The position numbers were made by a program, and so were the translations under genes. Shown piece by piece: positions 1 through 11,195 of a DNA stretch of 64,000 nt (its first letter is position 1; every line of letters begins with the position of its first letter). The DNA is from Atherinomorus stipes (taxonomy: Eukaryota; Chordata; Actinopteri; Atheriniformes; Atherinidae). The stretch spans positions 62,001 to 126,000 of the forward strand of contig JALJCO010013680.1 in the NCBI GenBank assembly GCA_023101725.1. Direction: 5' to 3'. Under the pieces are notes generated by a model. It was given only the letters and a program-made list of their open reading frames with translations, did not search any database and was not told where the DNA came from.

Positions 1-538
1 GAGGAAAGGAGAGTCTGGTGATGTTCATGGCTCCAGACTTTCAAGCAATCATCTTCTGCACGGATTCTAAAGAAGGTATGAAAAATAAATGCTTTCTTCA
101 CAGTGATTTCAATTTATTCATTCAGAATAGGGTCCGAGCATATTAATATACACTTGCGTGCAAATATGCAAGATTATAGCCAATGGCTAATTTCCATCCT
201 CGGTCCTTTAGCAGGTAGATGGAACTAAAATGATGACATAAAATGACAGTACTACACCCGACATATCACACAATACAAGGACAAAAAACATGATACAAGA
301 TAGGTTACAGATTAAAAAGGCACCTAATAAAGAATCTAATCTAATGTGTTGAATGTAATGTTGATCGTTCATTTACTGTTAAGTCCCTTAAATGAAAAGA
401 CTTTTCATTAAATGGCTGCAGGCTGTAAATGCTTTGTAGGATATTTTTGTTTTGTATCGGTGTATCAGATATAGGTAAAAAGCCAATATCAAACATCCCT
501 GGTTTTAACTGTTTCTTTTGTGGGATCAAACTTGTGTT
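1..538. other. No gene identified
   Basis: AT-rich sequence with no coding potential, conserved domain or clear repeat boundary. It ends at the TA target of the Tc1 element that follows. Confidence 0.6.
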
Positions 539-541
539 TTA

Positions 542-2079
542 CAGTCGGTATTCAGACCCTTTTGAACTTTTTACTCTTTGTTTCATTGCAGCCATTTGCC
601 AAATTAAAAAAAAAAGTTAGTTTTATTTCTCATTACAGTCAGCACCCCATCTTGACAGAAGAAAAGTATTCAGATCCTTTGCAGTGACTCATATTTAGCT
701 CATATTCTGTCTGTTTCTTTCGATCCTCCTTGAGATGGTTCTACTCCTTCATTGGAGTCCAGCTGTGTTTAATCAAACTGATTGGACGTGATTAGGAAAG
801 ACACACACCTGTCTATATAAGAGCTTCCAGCTCACAGTGCATGTCAGAGCAAATGAGGATCATGAGGTGGAAGGAACTGTCCAAGGAGCTCAGAGACAGA
901 ATTGTGGCGAGACACAGATCTGGACAAGGTTACAAAAGAGTTTCTGCAGCAATAAAGGTTCCTAAGAGCACGATGGCCTCCATAGTCCTTACATGGAAGA
1001 AGTTTGGGACGACCAGAACTCTTCCTAGACCCGGCCGTCCAGCCAAACTGAGCAATGGTGGGAGAAGAGCCTTGGTGAGAGAGTAAAGAAGAAGCCAAAG
1101 ATCACTGTGGCTGAGCTCCAGAGATGCAGTAGGGAGATGGAGAAAGTTCCACAAAGTCAACTATCACTGCAGCCTCCACCAGTCGGGGCTTTATGGCAGA
1201 GTGGCCCGATGGAAGCCTCTCCTCAGTGCAGACATATGAAAGCCCGCATAGAGTTTGCCCAAAAACACATGAAGGACTGAAGGACTCCCAGACTGAGAGA
1301 AATAAGATTCTCTGGTCTGATGAGACCAAGATTGAACTTTTTGGAGTTAATTCTAAGCGATGCATGTGGAAAAAACCAGGCACTGCTCATCACCTGCCCA
1401 ATACCATCCCAACAGTGAAGCATGGTGGTGGCAGCATCATGCTATGGGGGTGTTTTTCAGCTGCAGGGACAGGATGACTGGTTGCAGTTGAAGGAAAGAT
1501 GAATGTGGTCAAGTACAGAGATCCTGGAAGAAAAGCTCTTCCAGAGTTCAGGAGCTCAGACTGGGCCGAAGGTTCACCTTCCAACAAGACAATGACCCTC
1601 ACACACAGCTGAAATAACAAAGGAGTGGATCAGAACCACTCTGGACCATTCTGGACCGGCCCAGCCAGAACCCTGACTTAAACCCAACTGAGCATCTCTG
1701 GAGAGACCTGAAAATGGCCGAACACCACCGTTCACCATCCAACCTGACAGAACTGGAGAGGATCTGCAAGAAGAACCAGAAGATCCCAAATCCAGGTGTG
1801 GAACACGTGTTGCCTCATATTCAAGAAGACTCACGAGTTTAGAAGTACTTCTACTCAGTACTGAGCAAAGTACTTAATACTTATGGCCATGTGATATTTC
1901 AGTTTTTCTTTTTTAATACATTTGCAAAAATTTCTACATTTCTGTTCGTTTTGTGTCAAGATGGAGTGCTGAGTGACATTTATGAGAAATAAAATTAACT
2001 TTTTTGATTTTGGCAAATAGCTGCGACGAAACGAAGTGTGAAAAGTTTAAAGGGGTCTGAATACTTTCCTTACCCACTG
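542..2079 (+). mobile_element. Tc1/mariner-family transposon, nearly full length, inactive
   Basis: A 1.54-kb element flanked by TA (540-541 and 2080-2081), with terminal inverted repeats of roughly 140 bp. The left end starts CAGTCGGTATTCAGACCC. The right end, reverse-complemented, starts CAGTGGGTAAGGAAAGTATT and then matches the left. The left repeat has lost about 8 bases (the aaggaaag segment). The interior carries a broken transposase in the plus direction. Length and layout are those of fish Tc1 elements. Confidence 0.9.
841..1843 (+). pseudogene. Tc1 transposase pseudogene
   Basis: The N-terminal helix-turn-helix part is open at 841-1086 (MSEQMRIMRWKELSKELRDR then a GRPAKLS hook-like segment) and hits a stop after 81 codons. 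Homology continues in another frame, with stops, through [11 protein letters not shown] (near 1315, first catalytic Asp), [13 protein letters not shown] (near 1420), QQDNDPHT (near 1585, second Asp) and NPTEHLW (near 1685, third acidic residue, Glu). At least two frameshifts and several stops separate the blocks. The DDE triad is still recognisable, but no intact enzyme can be read. Confidence 0.9.
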
Positions 2080-2083
2080 TATT

Positions 2084-2170
2084 GTGGCCTTTGGCCCAGG
2101 TCGTCATTGTGAATGAGAACCTGTTCTCAGTTGACTTACCTGGTTAAATGAAGGTTAAATGAAATAAAAT
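2084..2170 (+). repeat. Non-LTR retrotransposon 3'-tail-like fragment
   Basis: Contains tgagaacctgttctcagt and the ending acctggttaaatgaaggtta, a 3'-end pattern common in fish LINE tails. A related ending is at 33700-33815 (acctgagtaaataaaggtta). It abuts the right end of the Tc1 element. Confidence 0.5.
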
Positions 2171-3388
2171 CAAGATAAAAATTGCCATGCATCCATGCAA
2201 CTTGTCCCTAGTTAGACCTTCAGAATGAAAATTAGACAATTAAAACAAGACTGAGCTAAAAAAAAAAAAAAAGGTAAGACCAACATTTTCGATAAAATGT
2301 GAGATGTCTAAAGCAGTAAGGAGCACACATTCAAACTGTTTTTATTAATAAGTTAATGATATATGGGGACAGGTCACAGCTGGTCTGTGGTTTAATTTTT
2401 ACCTTCTTTTAGAAAATGCTTTTATCCACAGGTAACGAATGATTTGCGGAATAACAGCTTTTTATGATGTTAACATTATCTAAATATAGAAAGAAATGTA
2501 AATCTTGCTCGTTTATATCCATTCCATCTTTACTTCTTCTGCTGAGATTTTTTCTGCGGTGGACTTCATTACAGACGTGGTGGATTTCAGCTCCTGCTTC
2601 TGAATCTTTATACCCGGCTCTAACACCTTCCTCCCATTCCCACCTCTCCTCCCTTCCAACCCAGTCCTGGAGAAAATGCATTTTCAAGGTGCTGCTGACA
2701 ACTCGAACAATGTTTTATCGTCTGCTGCCAGCTCTTCTCTCAGTCTGTGTGCTTATTAAGAGCAGAGTTATTTTCCATTTCTAATGACTTAAATGGCAAC
2801 ATTGCACACAGGCTTTATAAATATTTCTCATTGCATCTTCTGCTTTAATAAGGTCAACCAGTTCGACTGATTTGACAGAAGGAACCAGATTCTTTATTTA
2901 ATAATCCATCCAATCTGTGGGACTGTCACTTTTTCTAAAATCTAGTTTGACAGATATAAAATAAATGAACAATTCTTCAAATATAATAGAAGTTCTCAGT
3001 TGTCAGAGTTAAAGTTGCTGCTGCAGATGAGTTTATTACAATGAGGGAAATGGAGCCAGGTGACTCACCGCTGAATGATGTATGAAGATACCAGAAACAG
3101 CAGCTGTTCTCTCGACTGATGAGTCACAACCTGAAATATTCAACTCTAACAGAGGGCAGATAGTAAGTTGGTTGTCAGCAGAAAGTGGAGAGAGTTTAGT
3201 TTCCACTGCTATTTCTGTTTTAAATGGCCCAATCAGGCTCCGGTGGTGACGTATTTGGGTATCTTAATATGTATGTTTGTGCAGTTTTATGCTAAAGTGA
3301 GTTTATTCGTCACATAGTTGTAGTTTCTTAGTCACTGTAAATGTTTTTTGGTCTGGTTTCTGTGCAGCTCTGCCTGGTAAGCAGCTTG
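2171..3388. other. No gene identified
   Basis: AT-rich intergenic DNA. Open frames here, including one of about 106 codons at 2464-2784, have no recognisable domain and no splice or composition support. Confidence 0.55.
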
Positions 3389-3391
3389 TTA

Positions 3392-4242
3392 CAGGGTTCC
3401 CACCCTATTCTTGAAATTATTTTCCAGGACTTTTCCAGGACATTTTCAGCTGGTATGATATGATTCAAGCTATCCCAACATACACTCATTAATCCCACCC
3501 CCCAGCTCTGGGGAAGTGTTGTTTTCTACAATTATACCTTATATTTTGTACATTTAACCAGATTTCTTCAGTGTTTCTTCCTCTCCCTCTTCCTCTCTCG
3601 TGTTTTTGCCACAAAATAGTTTTATATGTTCTATAAATCAACCAAAAAAGATTGATGTTGTTTACTGTTTACTTAGTTTACTTTGTGCATCTGACACCTG
3701 CATTTTTAAATTAAAAAATCAAAATCATTGAAAAAATAAATAGAAAATATGAATATCAAAATGATATGTATTTATTAATTATTCAGCTGACTTATTTTTT
3801 AGCTTTTTTAAATAACTTTTTTACAACTGATTTTTTAAATTAAGTGCATGTTTGATTTATTATTATTATTTATTATTCGTTCATTTATAATTTATTTATT
3901 TTTTCTATTTTTTAAGTCATTTGAAAGAAAACGTCTTTTATTTCAAATACCCATCTTTACCACTAGATGTCAGTAATTCTTACACACTGTACCTTTAATG
4001 TTAAGGGCTATGTTTATGTCATTTTGTCGTCTTGATTGTTTTATGCTTGAAAAATGTTGAAAAATGTAAAAAAGCTGAAGTTAAGGGTAGAAATATAATT
4101 TCCCAGGTCAGCTGCAGCTTTTCCAGGACATTTGACCTTTTTTTTTTTTTTTTTTTTTTTTTTTGTAATTTTCCATGTGTTTTCCAGGACTGGAAAATTG
4201 GTCAATCACTTTCCAGGTTTTCCAGGACGTGTGGGAACCCTG
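3392..4242. mobile_element. Non-autonomous DNA transposon with TTA target duplication
   Basis: The ends are inverted: the left starts CAGGGTTCCCAC, and the right reverse-complements to CAGGGTTCCCACACGTCC. Both are followed inward by several ccaggac-type motifs. Flanking TTA at 3389-3391 and 4243-4245 is a 3-bp target duplication of the PIF/Harbinger kind. The interior is AT-rich and non-coding, with a 27-base T run at 4138-4164. At about 3950-3995 it holds what looks like the right end of a second MITE (matching the element at 47572-48097). Confidence 0.65.
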
Positions 4243-4339
4243 TTATTATCAGAAAACCAGGCTGACTTTTCTCCGTCAACACTGCAAAAGCTGAAACATT
4301 GTGAGAATTTCCCAGTTAGACTGAGCCTCTTTTACTTAA

Positions 4340-4991
4340 AGGGGAACTTCGTTTTTTTTTTCAATCTGGACCTATTTTCTAGCATGAAATATGTTCTTTC
4401 CTCACCCAGACAGTTTTGGTGCAACTGAAATTCCTTCAGGAGATATTTAGATCCACTCCAGATCAGCGTATGTCCGATATAATGGAAGTGATGTGGGCAA
4501 CCTTGTGCAGCCTCTAAATAAGGCATTATCTGCCACAAACTCCTTCATTTCACCAATGTTTTGTTACCAAACATTAGTCGGACCCTCCCTGTGAGCTCGA
4601 AGCGGCTTTTTTACGTTGTCGTCCTTTTTTACAGACGTTTTTTACTGCAGCGCCTTTGATGACGTCACTATTAGGCGACACCATAACAAGTAAATGTCTG
4701 TAAATAAGGACGAATCACCACAAAAAAGCCGCTTCGAGCTCACAGGAGGGTCCGACTAATGTTTGGTAACAAAACATTGGTGAAATGAAGGAGTTTGTGG
4801 CAGATAATGCCTTATTTAGAGGCTGCACGCAGTTGCCCCATCACTTCCATAATATTGGACATACGCTGATCTGGAGTGGATCTAAATATCTCCCAAAGGA
4901 ATTCAAGTTGCACCAAAACTGTCTGGGTGAGTAAATGAACATATTTCATGTCAGAAAATAGGTCCAGATTGAAAAAAAACAAAGTTCCCCT
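4340..4991. mobile_element. Fold-back MITE, TTAA-flanked (AGGGGAAC termini)
   Basis: Two arms of about 290 bp (4340 to about 4630, and about 4700 to 4991) are near-perfect reverse complements around a roughly 75-bp loop. Terminal sequence is AGGGGAACTTCGTTTTT. TTAA at 4336-4339 and 4992-4995 is the target duplication. It has no coding capacity; open frames in it are arm artefacts. TTAA target plus AGG-starting termini fits T2/Kolobok-type MITEs. Confidence 0.85.
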
Positions 4992-5363
4992 TTAAGAAAT
5001 CTTTCAAAATCATTGTTTGTGAGTTTGAATTGTTTCAAAGCCTCTGTGAACTTCTTTGTGCAGGTTTAAAGTAGCTCAAAGATTTCCACTCTGAGATGAG
5101 AGCAAGCCCTCTCTTGACTTTGCTGTGATCACTGAACAGACCTGAGGCCTGTACTACGAAGCTGGATTAACACCCGGATATCTCTCTGTTACCCAGGTTA
5201 ACTTACCCAGACATTCCCAATCCTGATAAATGGTTCTACGAAGCTGGTTATCAACTCATTAAGTCAACCCAGGGTTTTCTAATCTTGATCAGGGCGTGCT
5301 CACATAAAGTAGAGGTATTTGCAGCGTCTGAGTAATCACACTCACGGAGAAACCCTGCAGAGC

Positions 5364-5518
5364 AGCTGACTTTACCACGGAGGAGCAGGCAATTATTTTC
5401 CAAAAATATGAAGAATTTAAACACATCATTCAGGCTAAAAGTAACTGATGCTCCAGCAGCAGCCAGGAAGGAATACTGGCAGAAAGTTTCCAACTCTGTT
5501 AAAGGATCGACTTATTAA
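5364..5518 (+). pseudogene. PIF/Harbinger Myb/SANT-like DNA-binding protein relic
   Basis: A plus-strand frame reads DFTTEEQAIIFQKYEEFKHI and then about seven codons to a TGA. Shifting frame by one base recovers RKEYWQKVSNSV. This pattern (an acidic start, a YEEFK helix, then RKEYWQKVSNSVN-like) is the Myb-like domain of the DNA-binding protein that accompanies Harbinger transposases (NAIF1-like). The frameshift makes it non-functional. Flanking sequence at 5145-5240 (cctgtactacgaagctgg, occurring twice in variant form) is typical of fish Harbinger-type repeats. Confidence 0.65.
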
Positions 5519-5839
5519 AACAACATCTCCGACCTTCTGGATGATGGACAACTGCTCTGTGTCCAAGTCCATTCCTTGAGAGCCTCGAGAGTAGGCTTGT
5601 TACTTCTGCAGAAGTATGCATGAGGTATTTCAGGTGACGTTGGGAAGGAATGCATCAAACCGTTGCAGGATTGCGGCTGTCGAGGAATAGACATGGGCAG
5701 AGCGGCTGTACATCATCCAGAAGGTCAAAAGATCGATTCCAGGTTTCCCGTGCGGACAACCACAAAACCTGAAAGAAGGTTGGCTATATCAAAACGAAAA
5801 ACAAAACAAAACTATGGATTGTATACGTAACCTGAATCT

Positions 5840-6078
5840 ATATTTAACTAGAAAAGCACTCGGAGAGCGCAGACCTCCGCCAGGCAGCTCTCGCAATGAT
5901 AAAAAAAAAAAAAAATCCTTGATCCGGATCACCACCAACATTTAATGGGTTCGTCTTTGGGCTGAGACACACGGCTGGTGAAAATTTCAGGTCAATCCGT
6001 CCAGAACTTTTTCCGTAAAATTGCTGACAGACAGACAAACCAACGCTACCAAAAACACAACCTCCTTCGGGGATGTAA
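5840..6078. repeat. Dispersed repeat, probably the 3' end of an RTE-type LINE
   Basis: Contains gcagacctccgcca near the left end and acagacagacaaaccaacg with acctccttcgg at the right. This tail pattern is widespread in fish genomes and associated with RTE-like retrotransposons. An A-run sits at about 5898-5912. Assignment is from memory of the pattern. Confidence 0.45.
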
Positions 6079-7538
6079 AAAACATATATCTTCTCTTATA
6101 GTCTTTAATGTTGTGCATGCACAAACAACCAATATGGGTGCAACTTAACATTGCCAGTTTTCCGTGGCAACAGCATGTAATTTGAAGCAGATTAAATGCA
6201 GTGCAATTGTACCAGTCCTACATTCAAACCCTTTAATAGAACTAAGCTTCACGTATTCTCACATATTTATAACTCAACCCCAACTTTCCTACCGTACGAT
6301 GAACTGACAAGAATCCAGCTCATGGCTGCGAGGTTATTTAGAAAGATGACACTGTTTATTAGTAAGGTTTCCACATAAAACGTGGACATGGCGTACAGTA
6401 GGCACAGTCAGTAACCAGACATACAAACATTGGGAACAATTCCACTCAGTTTCCAGAATATCATACGACTTTTCCACTAAATATGACAGAAGTACATCAT
6501 CAGAGCACTCTGGAAAAGCTTTGAGTTCAATTTATGTTTAAGCAATTTTAAGGTTTTATTGAGCATACAACTTTTAAAGATATGAAATATTCAAAACACA
6601 GTCACATGAAGATTAGTTGCTTTTCAAATTAAGTCAGTGAAGCAGTAATCTGGATCTAAAAACTCAGGTGAGGTTGTTTCAAGCAGCTGATGATGCCTGA
6701 TTTCTCAGTTTCACAATGAACAGCTCAATAAAAAGGTTTGTTTCTGGTCCACTTTAATCTTAACCTTAAAAACTCATAAAGATTCAACAAGACTCTTTTC
6801 TGCCTGTTCTGGAAAACCTGCCAACATACAGAAAAATGCTTTTATGTGGTTCTGCAGCACGAGTCTCAATATTTCCATATCTCTGCATATAAAGCTGCTC
6901 CATTTTTAAAGAAACACTTTACTTAATAAAACATCAAACCACTTAATCATTTAAAGAAATTATTAACTAAAAATATGGGACATTTGTGCTTCAAATTTTT
7001 GTAGTTTCACTTGATTTTTATGAGCGATAACAAAAGTTTTCTTTTAAAACTACAGTAGTTTAGGGTACTTTTGCATTGATATCAATACAGATACCAATAG
7101 TTTTTGTCCTTTAAATGAAAATCACATGATTGTACAGTTTGCATTATCTTGAATATGTAGCTCTGTGGGTTATTGACTAAATGAAATCCGAAAACAAACT
7201 TTTGGTCGACATAATGGGAAGTCTGTGACTGCAGTGTCATCAAACTCTAATTTTAGTCTTCTTTTTCAGGTGTAAAATACAGTTCCTCAGGGATTTTGCA
7301 AGTTTTTTGGGGGGAATTTTACAGCCTAAAATGCTTCAGTTTGTAATGGTTTAAAGAAACAAACAAAAAAAACGTCATTTTGCACTCAATGAGTTCATGG
7401 AATTTCATGACAACTTTAAACAGGGGATCTCCAGAAAACTTCACCCACATGAATGTTGACATTTATCCTGTATCGTATACGACAGATTATTGGGGCCACA
7501 GAATTTTTTTTTCAGACTTTGAGAATAAGGTCGTAATA
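6079..7538. other. No gene identified
   Basis: AT-rich intergenic stretch. No open frame with a recognisable domain and no clear transposon boundary. Confidence 0.55.
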
Positions 7539-7679
7539 TTAAAGGCGCTGTGGGAGATGTTTTCAGCTTTTCAGAAAGCAGACTGTTGGCGAGTTTTTGA
7601 ATAGTGCCCATGCGCAAGATCAACCTGCTTGATGGTGTTGAGCAGCTACAGATTCTCCATCACGTCACAAATGCAAGTA

Positions 7680-8612
7680 AAGCCCCGTTTCCACCAACGG
7701 GTCTGGGTCGGGCCAGTCTCCACCAAGGTTATAATAGTTTTGGATTTTTCATTAGTTTCAGTTTTTATTTAGTTTTGACTTACTGTTTGCCAATTCAGTT
7801 AGTTTTTTGAGCAGGTTTGCTAGTTTTTATTAGTTTTTATTTTGGGGAAAATGCTTAGTTTTTGTTTAGTTTTTATTAGTTTCAGTCTTAGTTTTGGTTT
7901 TCGGGGATTTTTTTTGTAAATTATAGGTATTTGTCCAGGTTGACATTCAAAATCATCAGAAAATCACTCAAAATCAAAGCAAAGTAAAAAGATTAAATAG
8001 AAATAGATTTCATATCAACCCCCAAAGCTGATGTATTAATTAAATTTACAAAAATTAAAACTAAGGATGTTTTTGCAATAATTTTACTTAGTTTTAGTTA
8101 GTTTTTAATACAGTTTTCATTAGTTTTTTGAAAATCATTTTTATCTCTATTTCAGTTAATGTTTTTTCAATTTTAGTTTTAGTTATTTCATTAGTTTTAG
8201 TTAACTATAATAATCTTGGTCTCCACAGAATAAAACTGGGGCGGTACCCATATTTGACCCAACCCGGACTACTTTTTTGGTACCCTTTGGTTGGGGTACT
8301 GGTCTAACCGATCCGGACCAAAGAGGTGGAGCTAATACACAGCAATCCGTTGATTCGTTGAAAAATCTGTCACTTCCTTTGTGACCCGGCGTAAAAACAA
8401 AGCAGGGGCGACTCCTTCGTTTCTGTCACGTGTGATGCTTTGGTTCAAAGGCGTTGCACTGTGGTGATGTCACGTGATCACATCGCAGCGCTATCCGGTT
8501 AATACCGGGTAACGGAACAGTTGCTGTGGGGATGCAACGTGCAATCAACACATTCGTACCAAAACTGGCCCGACCCGACCCGGACTCAGACCCGCTGGTG
8601 GAAACGGGGCTT
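7680..8612. mobile_element. Non-autonomous DNA transposon with AAGCCCCGTTTCC termini
   Basis: The left end reads AAGCCCCGTTTCCACCAACG. The right end reverse-complements to AAGCCCCGTTTCCACCAGCG, and similarity continues through a gggtctgggtcgggcc segment. It is absent from the 32.4-kb copy of the host repeat. It has itself been invaded at 7724. No coding capacity. Target duplication is unclear. Confidence 0.75.
7724..8218. mobile_element. hAT-like MITE, innermost insertion
   Basis: A perfect 8-bp target duplication, GTCTCCAC, lies at 7716-7723 and 8219-8226. Terminal inverted repeats are CAAGGTTATAATAGTTTT and CAAGATTATTATAGTTAA. The interior is built of degenerate ttagtttt/attagttt repeats. 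An 8-bp duplication is the hAT hallmark. Confidence 0.85.
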
Positions 8613-8647
8613 AAAACAGATGTCGTTGTCTGAATGTCGCTAACTGC

Positions 8648-9025
8648 TAGCCTGGCACAACAGCCTGACTAATGCCATGTATGAAATACACGGCAAGTCA
8701 CGGCAAGTGAGTCTGGGTTTCCTCCACTGGGAAGTGATTTCCATTTGACTGGACCAATCACTGCACGGGAGGCGGGACTTAACGACACGTATTTTTCAGC
8801 GACTCAGTTCTCTAGCCAGAAACAGCCAGAATGGCTGCAGAGGAGCGACTATATAACGATGCTCTTTCTGATGCTCTGAGGATTTTCCTCTAATAAAAAG
8901 ACATTTGCGTCCCTTCTGGGTTTCTCTGATTGGTTCTCTCCAGTTCAATTTGTTCCTGTTAGGAACCCAGACTGACTCACCGTGTATCTCATACATGGTG
9001 TTAGTCAGGCTGGTGTACCAGGCTA
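8648..9025. mobile_element. MITE with about 45-bp terminal repeats and 8-9 bp duplication
   Basis: The left end TAGCCTGGCACAACAGCCTG and the right end, reverse-complemented, TAGCCTGGTACACCAGCCTG continue as an inverted repeat for about 45 bp. GCTAACTGC flanks both sides (8639-8647 and 9026-9034). The 32.4-kb copy of the host repeat has an uninterrupted gctaacagctagc at this point. Probably hAT-like. Confidence 0.78.
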
Positions 9026-9387
9026 GCTAACTGCTAGCAGAATGATTGTTAGTTACCTGCTGTAAATGGCGAGAGCGCGCAGCTTCCGGCACGCAGTATT
9101 ACTCTCGCCAATCAATCACTCTCATTGATCAGTCTCGCCTGTTACCCATTGAATTGACCCTCAATCACTCTTACTATGGGAGTAATAGTGATTGAGGAGC
9201 CAGTAGACAAATGTAAAATGTAATGAATGCAGAGATGATTGGTGGACGTTTTCAGCCCCATTACTTTCACAGCTGATGTATTATAATATAGATTTAAAGT
9301 TTTTAATTAATCATAGCAAATAGTGAATCCATATTTAATCAAATATTGCAAAATTGTTGAAAGAAACATTTTCTATAACACTTTTAA

Positions 9388-10664
9388 AAGAAAAAAGTTG
9401 AAATTTACAAGAATAAAGTCATTAAATTACGAGAATAAAGTCTTGATATTTTAAATTTAGAAGAGGAAAGTTTATAAAAATGAGGTTTCATGGAGCCTTT
9501 GGTGAAGATGTACTTCAGCAGCGGTTTTACAAACCAGGAGATCCTCAGTCTTTTGGCACATTAACATCACATTGTCATTCGTATCAGGACTTTGAAAAGA
9601 ATCTGAAAGAAAATGAATCTATTCTGTAGAAAAAAGCAGACGGACTTGGAGGAAATGGCTGCATTTGTGGAGGGGGAACTGGCTGGAACAGGTCGACTGC
9701 AGGTTTCCATGGCCAGTTCAGAGGGGTTTGATGCTCCTTCTTTAACTCAGACCTAAAAATTGTTTAATGGTTCGAGAAGTTAAAACGTGCATGACATGAA
9801 CTCACCTGTGTTGCACTCTTGCGTGTTTCCATTGTCCTCTGATTAAACTAGTACATTTATGACTTTTTTTCTTGTAAAAATTACTTTTTTTCTTGTAAAT
9901 TTACAACTTTTCTCTTGTAAATTTATGACTTTATCTTGTAAATTTAACCTTTTTTCTTTTATTATTATGACCTTTTTCTCAAAGTCTGTAAAAACGAATT
10001 TTTTGTAAATGTACTTTTTTCTCACAAAGTTGCAATTTTTTTCTCATAATATTGTGACTTTATTCCTGAAGTCTGTTAAAAAAATAAATAAAAATGTCGC
10101 CCTAATACTCCATCATAGATTTCAATGAGCCACGATCAGTTTTTTTCTTTTTTGGCTGTTGCAATTCAAACATAAAAAGTTTCAAAACCATGTGTGCAGC
10201 TGCAGAGACGAGACCGAACCGAGGCATAAACACCCTCCATATCATTTCACCCAAACTCCGAAACAACAGCTAACTGAAGTCAAGACCATAATTCCAGGCA
10301 AGTGCGTTTTAATTTCCACCTTCAGACACGGCCAGACTGTTTCTCTTCGTTTCCAGTCCTAAGCTAAGCTAACACGCGGCTAGCTATAGCTTTATATAAA
10401 GTGCACAGACGTGAGCAGCATCCATCCTCCGATCTGCTGGCAGGAAAACCGACATGTGGAGCTGTTCCTTCAAGTTTATCTGTGAAAGTAGAAATAATGG
10501 CTGTTTTTTAGTTTTGTTTTTGGTCATGAAGCTGCTTGTCTTTTCAGTTTGGGCTTGTTCCATCTCTGTTTGCTTGGGGACAATTTTGCCCTGAGTTTAT
10601 CCTTTCAGGCAGTCGCGTTGCTCAGGAGCTATAAATCCCACGTTCTTTACTAGAACCAACAGAC
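9388..10664. repeat. AT-rich repetitive DNA downstream of drd4
   Basis: Between about 9,385 and 10,090 are degenerate blocks of cttgtaaatttacgactttttt type in both orientations (left copies near 9385-9470, right copies 9850-10080). They suggest the arms of a decayed element. The remainder shows no gene. Confidence 0.4.
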
Positions 10665-10670
10665 TTTAAT
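10665..10670 (-). terminator. drd4: Candidate variant polyadenylation signal of drd4
   Basis: Reading the minus strand, the first plausible hexamer after the stop is ATTAAA, about 325 nt downstream. The nearest canonical AATAAA on that strand that I see is at 10059-10064. No transcript evidence is available, so the 3' end of the gene is uncertain. Confidence 0.3.
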
Positions 10671-10992
10671 CCCAACCAAGGCTGATGGACAGTGTCCTCC
10701 AACAGGAGAAGGGCTGAACAGACACAGAAATCTTGAGCATCTTTTCCTCCATCATTCTCTTCCTCATTAAATCAGAAAAGCACACAAGCAAATAAGAAAT
10801 GAACCAAAAACTGCTTTATAAAAACTGGATGGCTGTCGGCCGGTTACTGCGAACTGTTTTTCCTCTCATAGAGAGCCAAACTGTTAGACTTCCCGGTCAA
10901 GAGCTGTAAGCTGCCGGCCCGACCAAAACCTCCTCCTGACCCTCCCATTCCTTCACTTCACCGTCTGGGAGTCTGTGGAGGAAAGTCTTGTG

Positions 10993-11195
10993 TCAGCAGC
11001 AGCTTCGGAAACACTTCTTGAAGAATTTCTTGAACTCTGTGTTGAAGATGGTGTAGATGATGGGGTTGAGGGCGCTGTTGACGTAGCCCAGCCAGGTGGC
11101 AGTGCTCATCAGAGCGGGAGGGATGTTGCACGTCAAACACAAGGCCCGCATGGTGTGGACCACGAAGAAGGGAGTCCAGCAGAAGAGGAAGCAGC
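10993..11195 (-). CDS. drd4: drd4 coding exon 4 (residues 319-385 and stop)
   Basis: This terminal exon encodes helices 6 and 7 and a short C-tail. The acceptor is cttcttgcag|GC. CWTPFF at 324-329 is the helix-6 toggle-switch motif, His332 follows it, and NPIIY at 362-366 is the helix-7 motif. The tail is basic and ends in CFRSCC then TGA. A C-terminal Cys pair is the usual palmitoylation and helix-8 end in the D2/D3/D4 group. Confidence 0.96.

Larger units (their letters stand above)
7543..9383. mobile_element. TTAA-flanked MITE carrying three nested insertions
   Basis: The outer element has TTAA at 7539-7542 and 9384-9387. Its termini are AGGCGCTGTGGGAGATGTTT (left) and, reverse-complemented, AAGTGTTATAGAAAATGTTT (right). 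A second copy at 32401-32944 (544 bp) has the same interior without the inserts. Removing the inserts at 7680-8612 and 8648-9025 leaves about 530 bp, matching that copy in length. Confidence 0.75.

Noticed and set aside
2464..2784. 106-codon plus-strand frame
   Set aside because: Low-complexity Ser/Leu-rich sequence without domain, splice or composition support.
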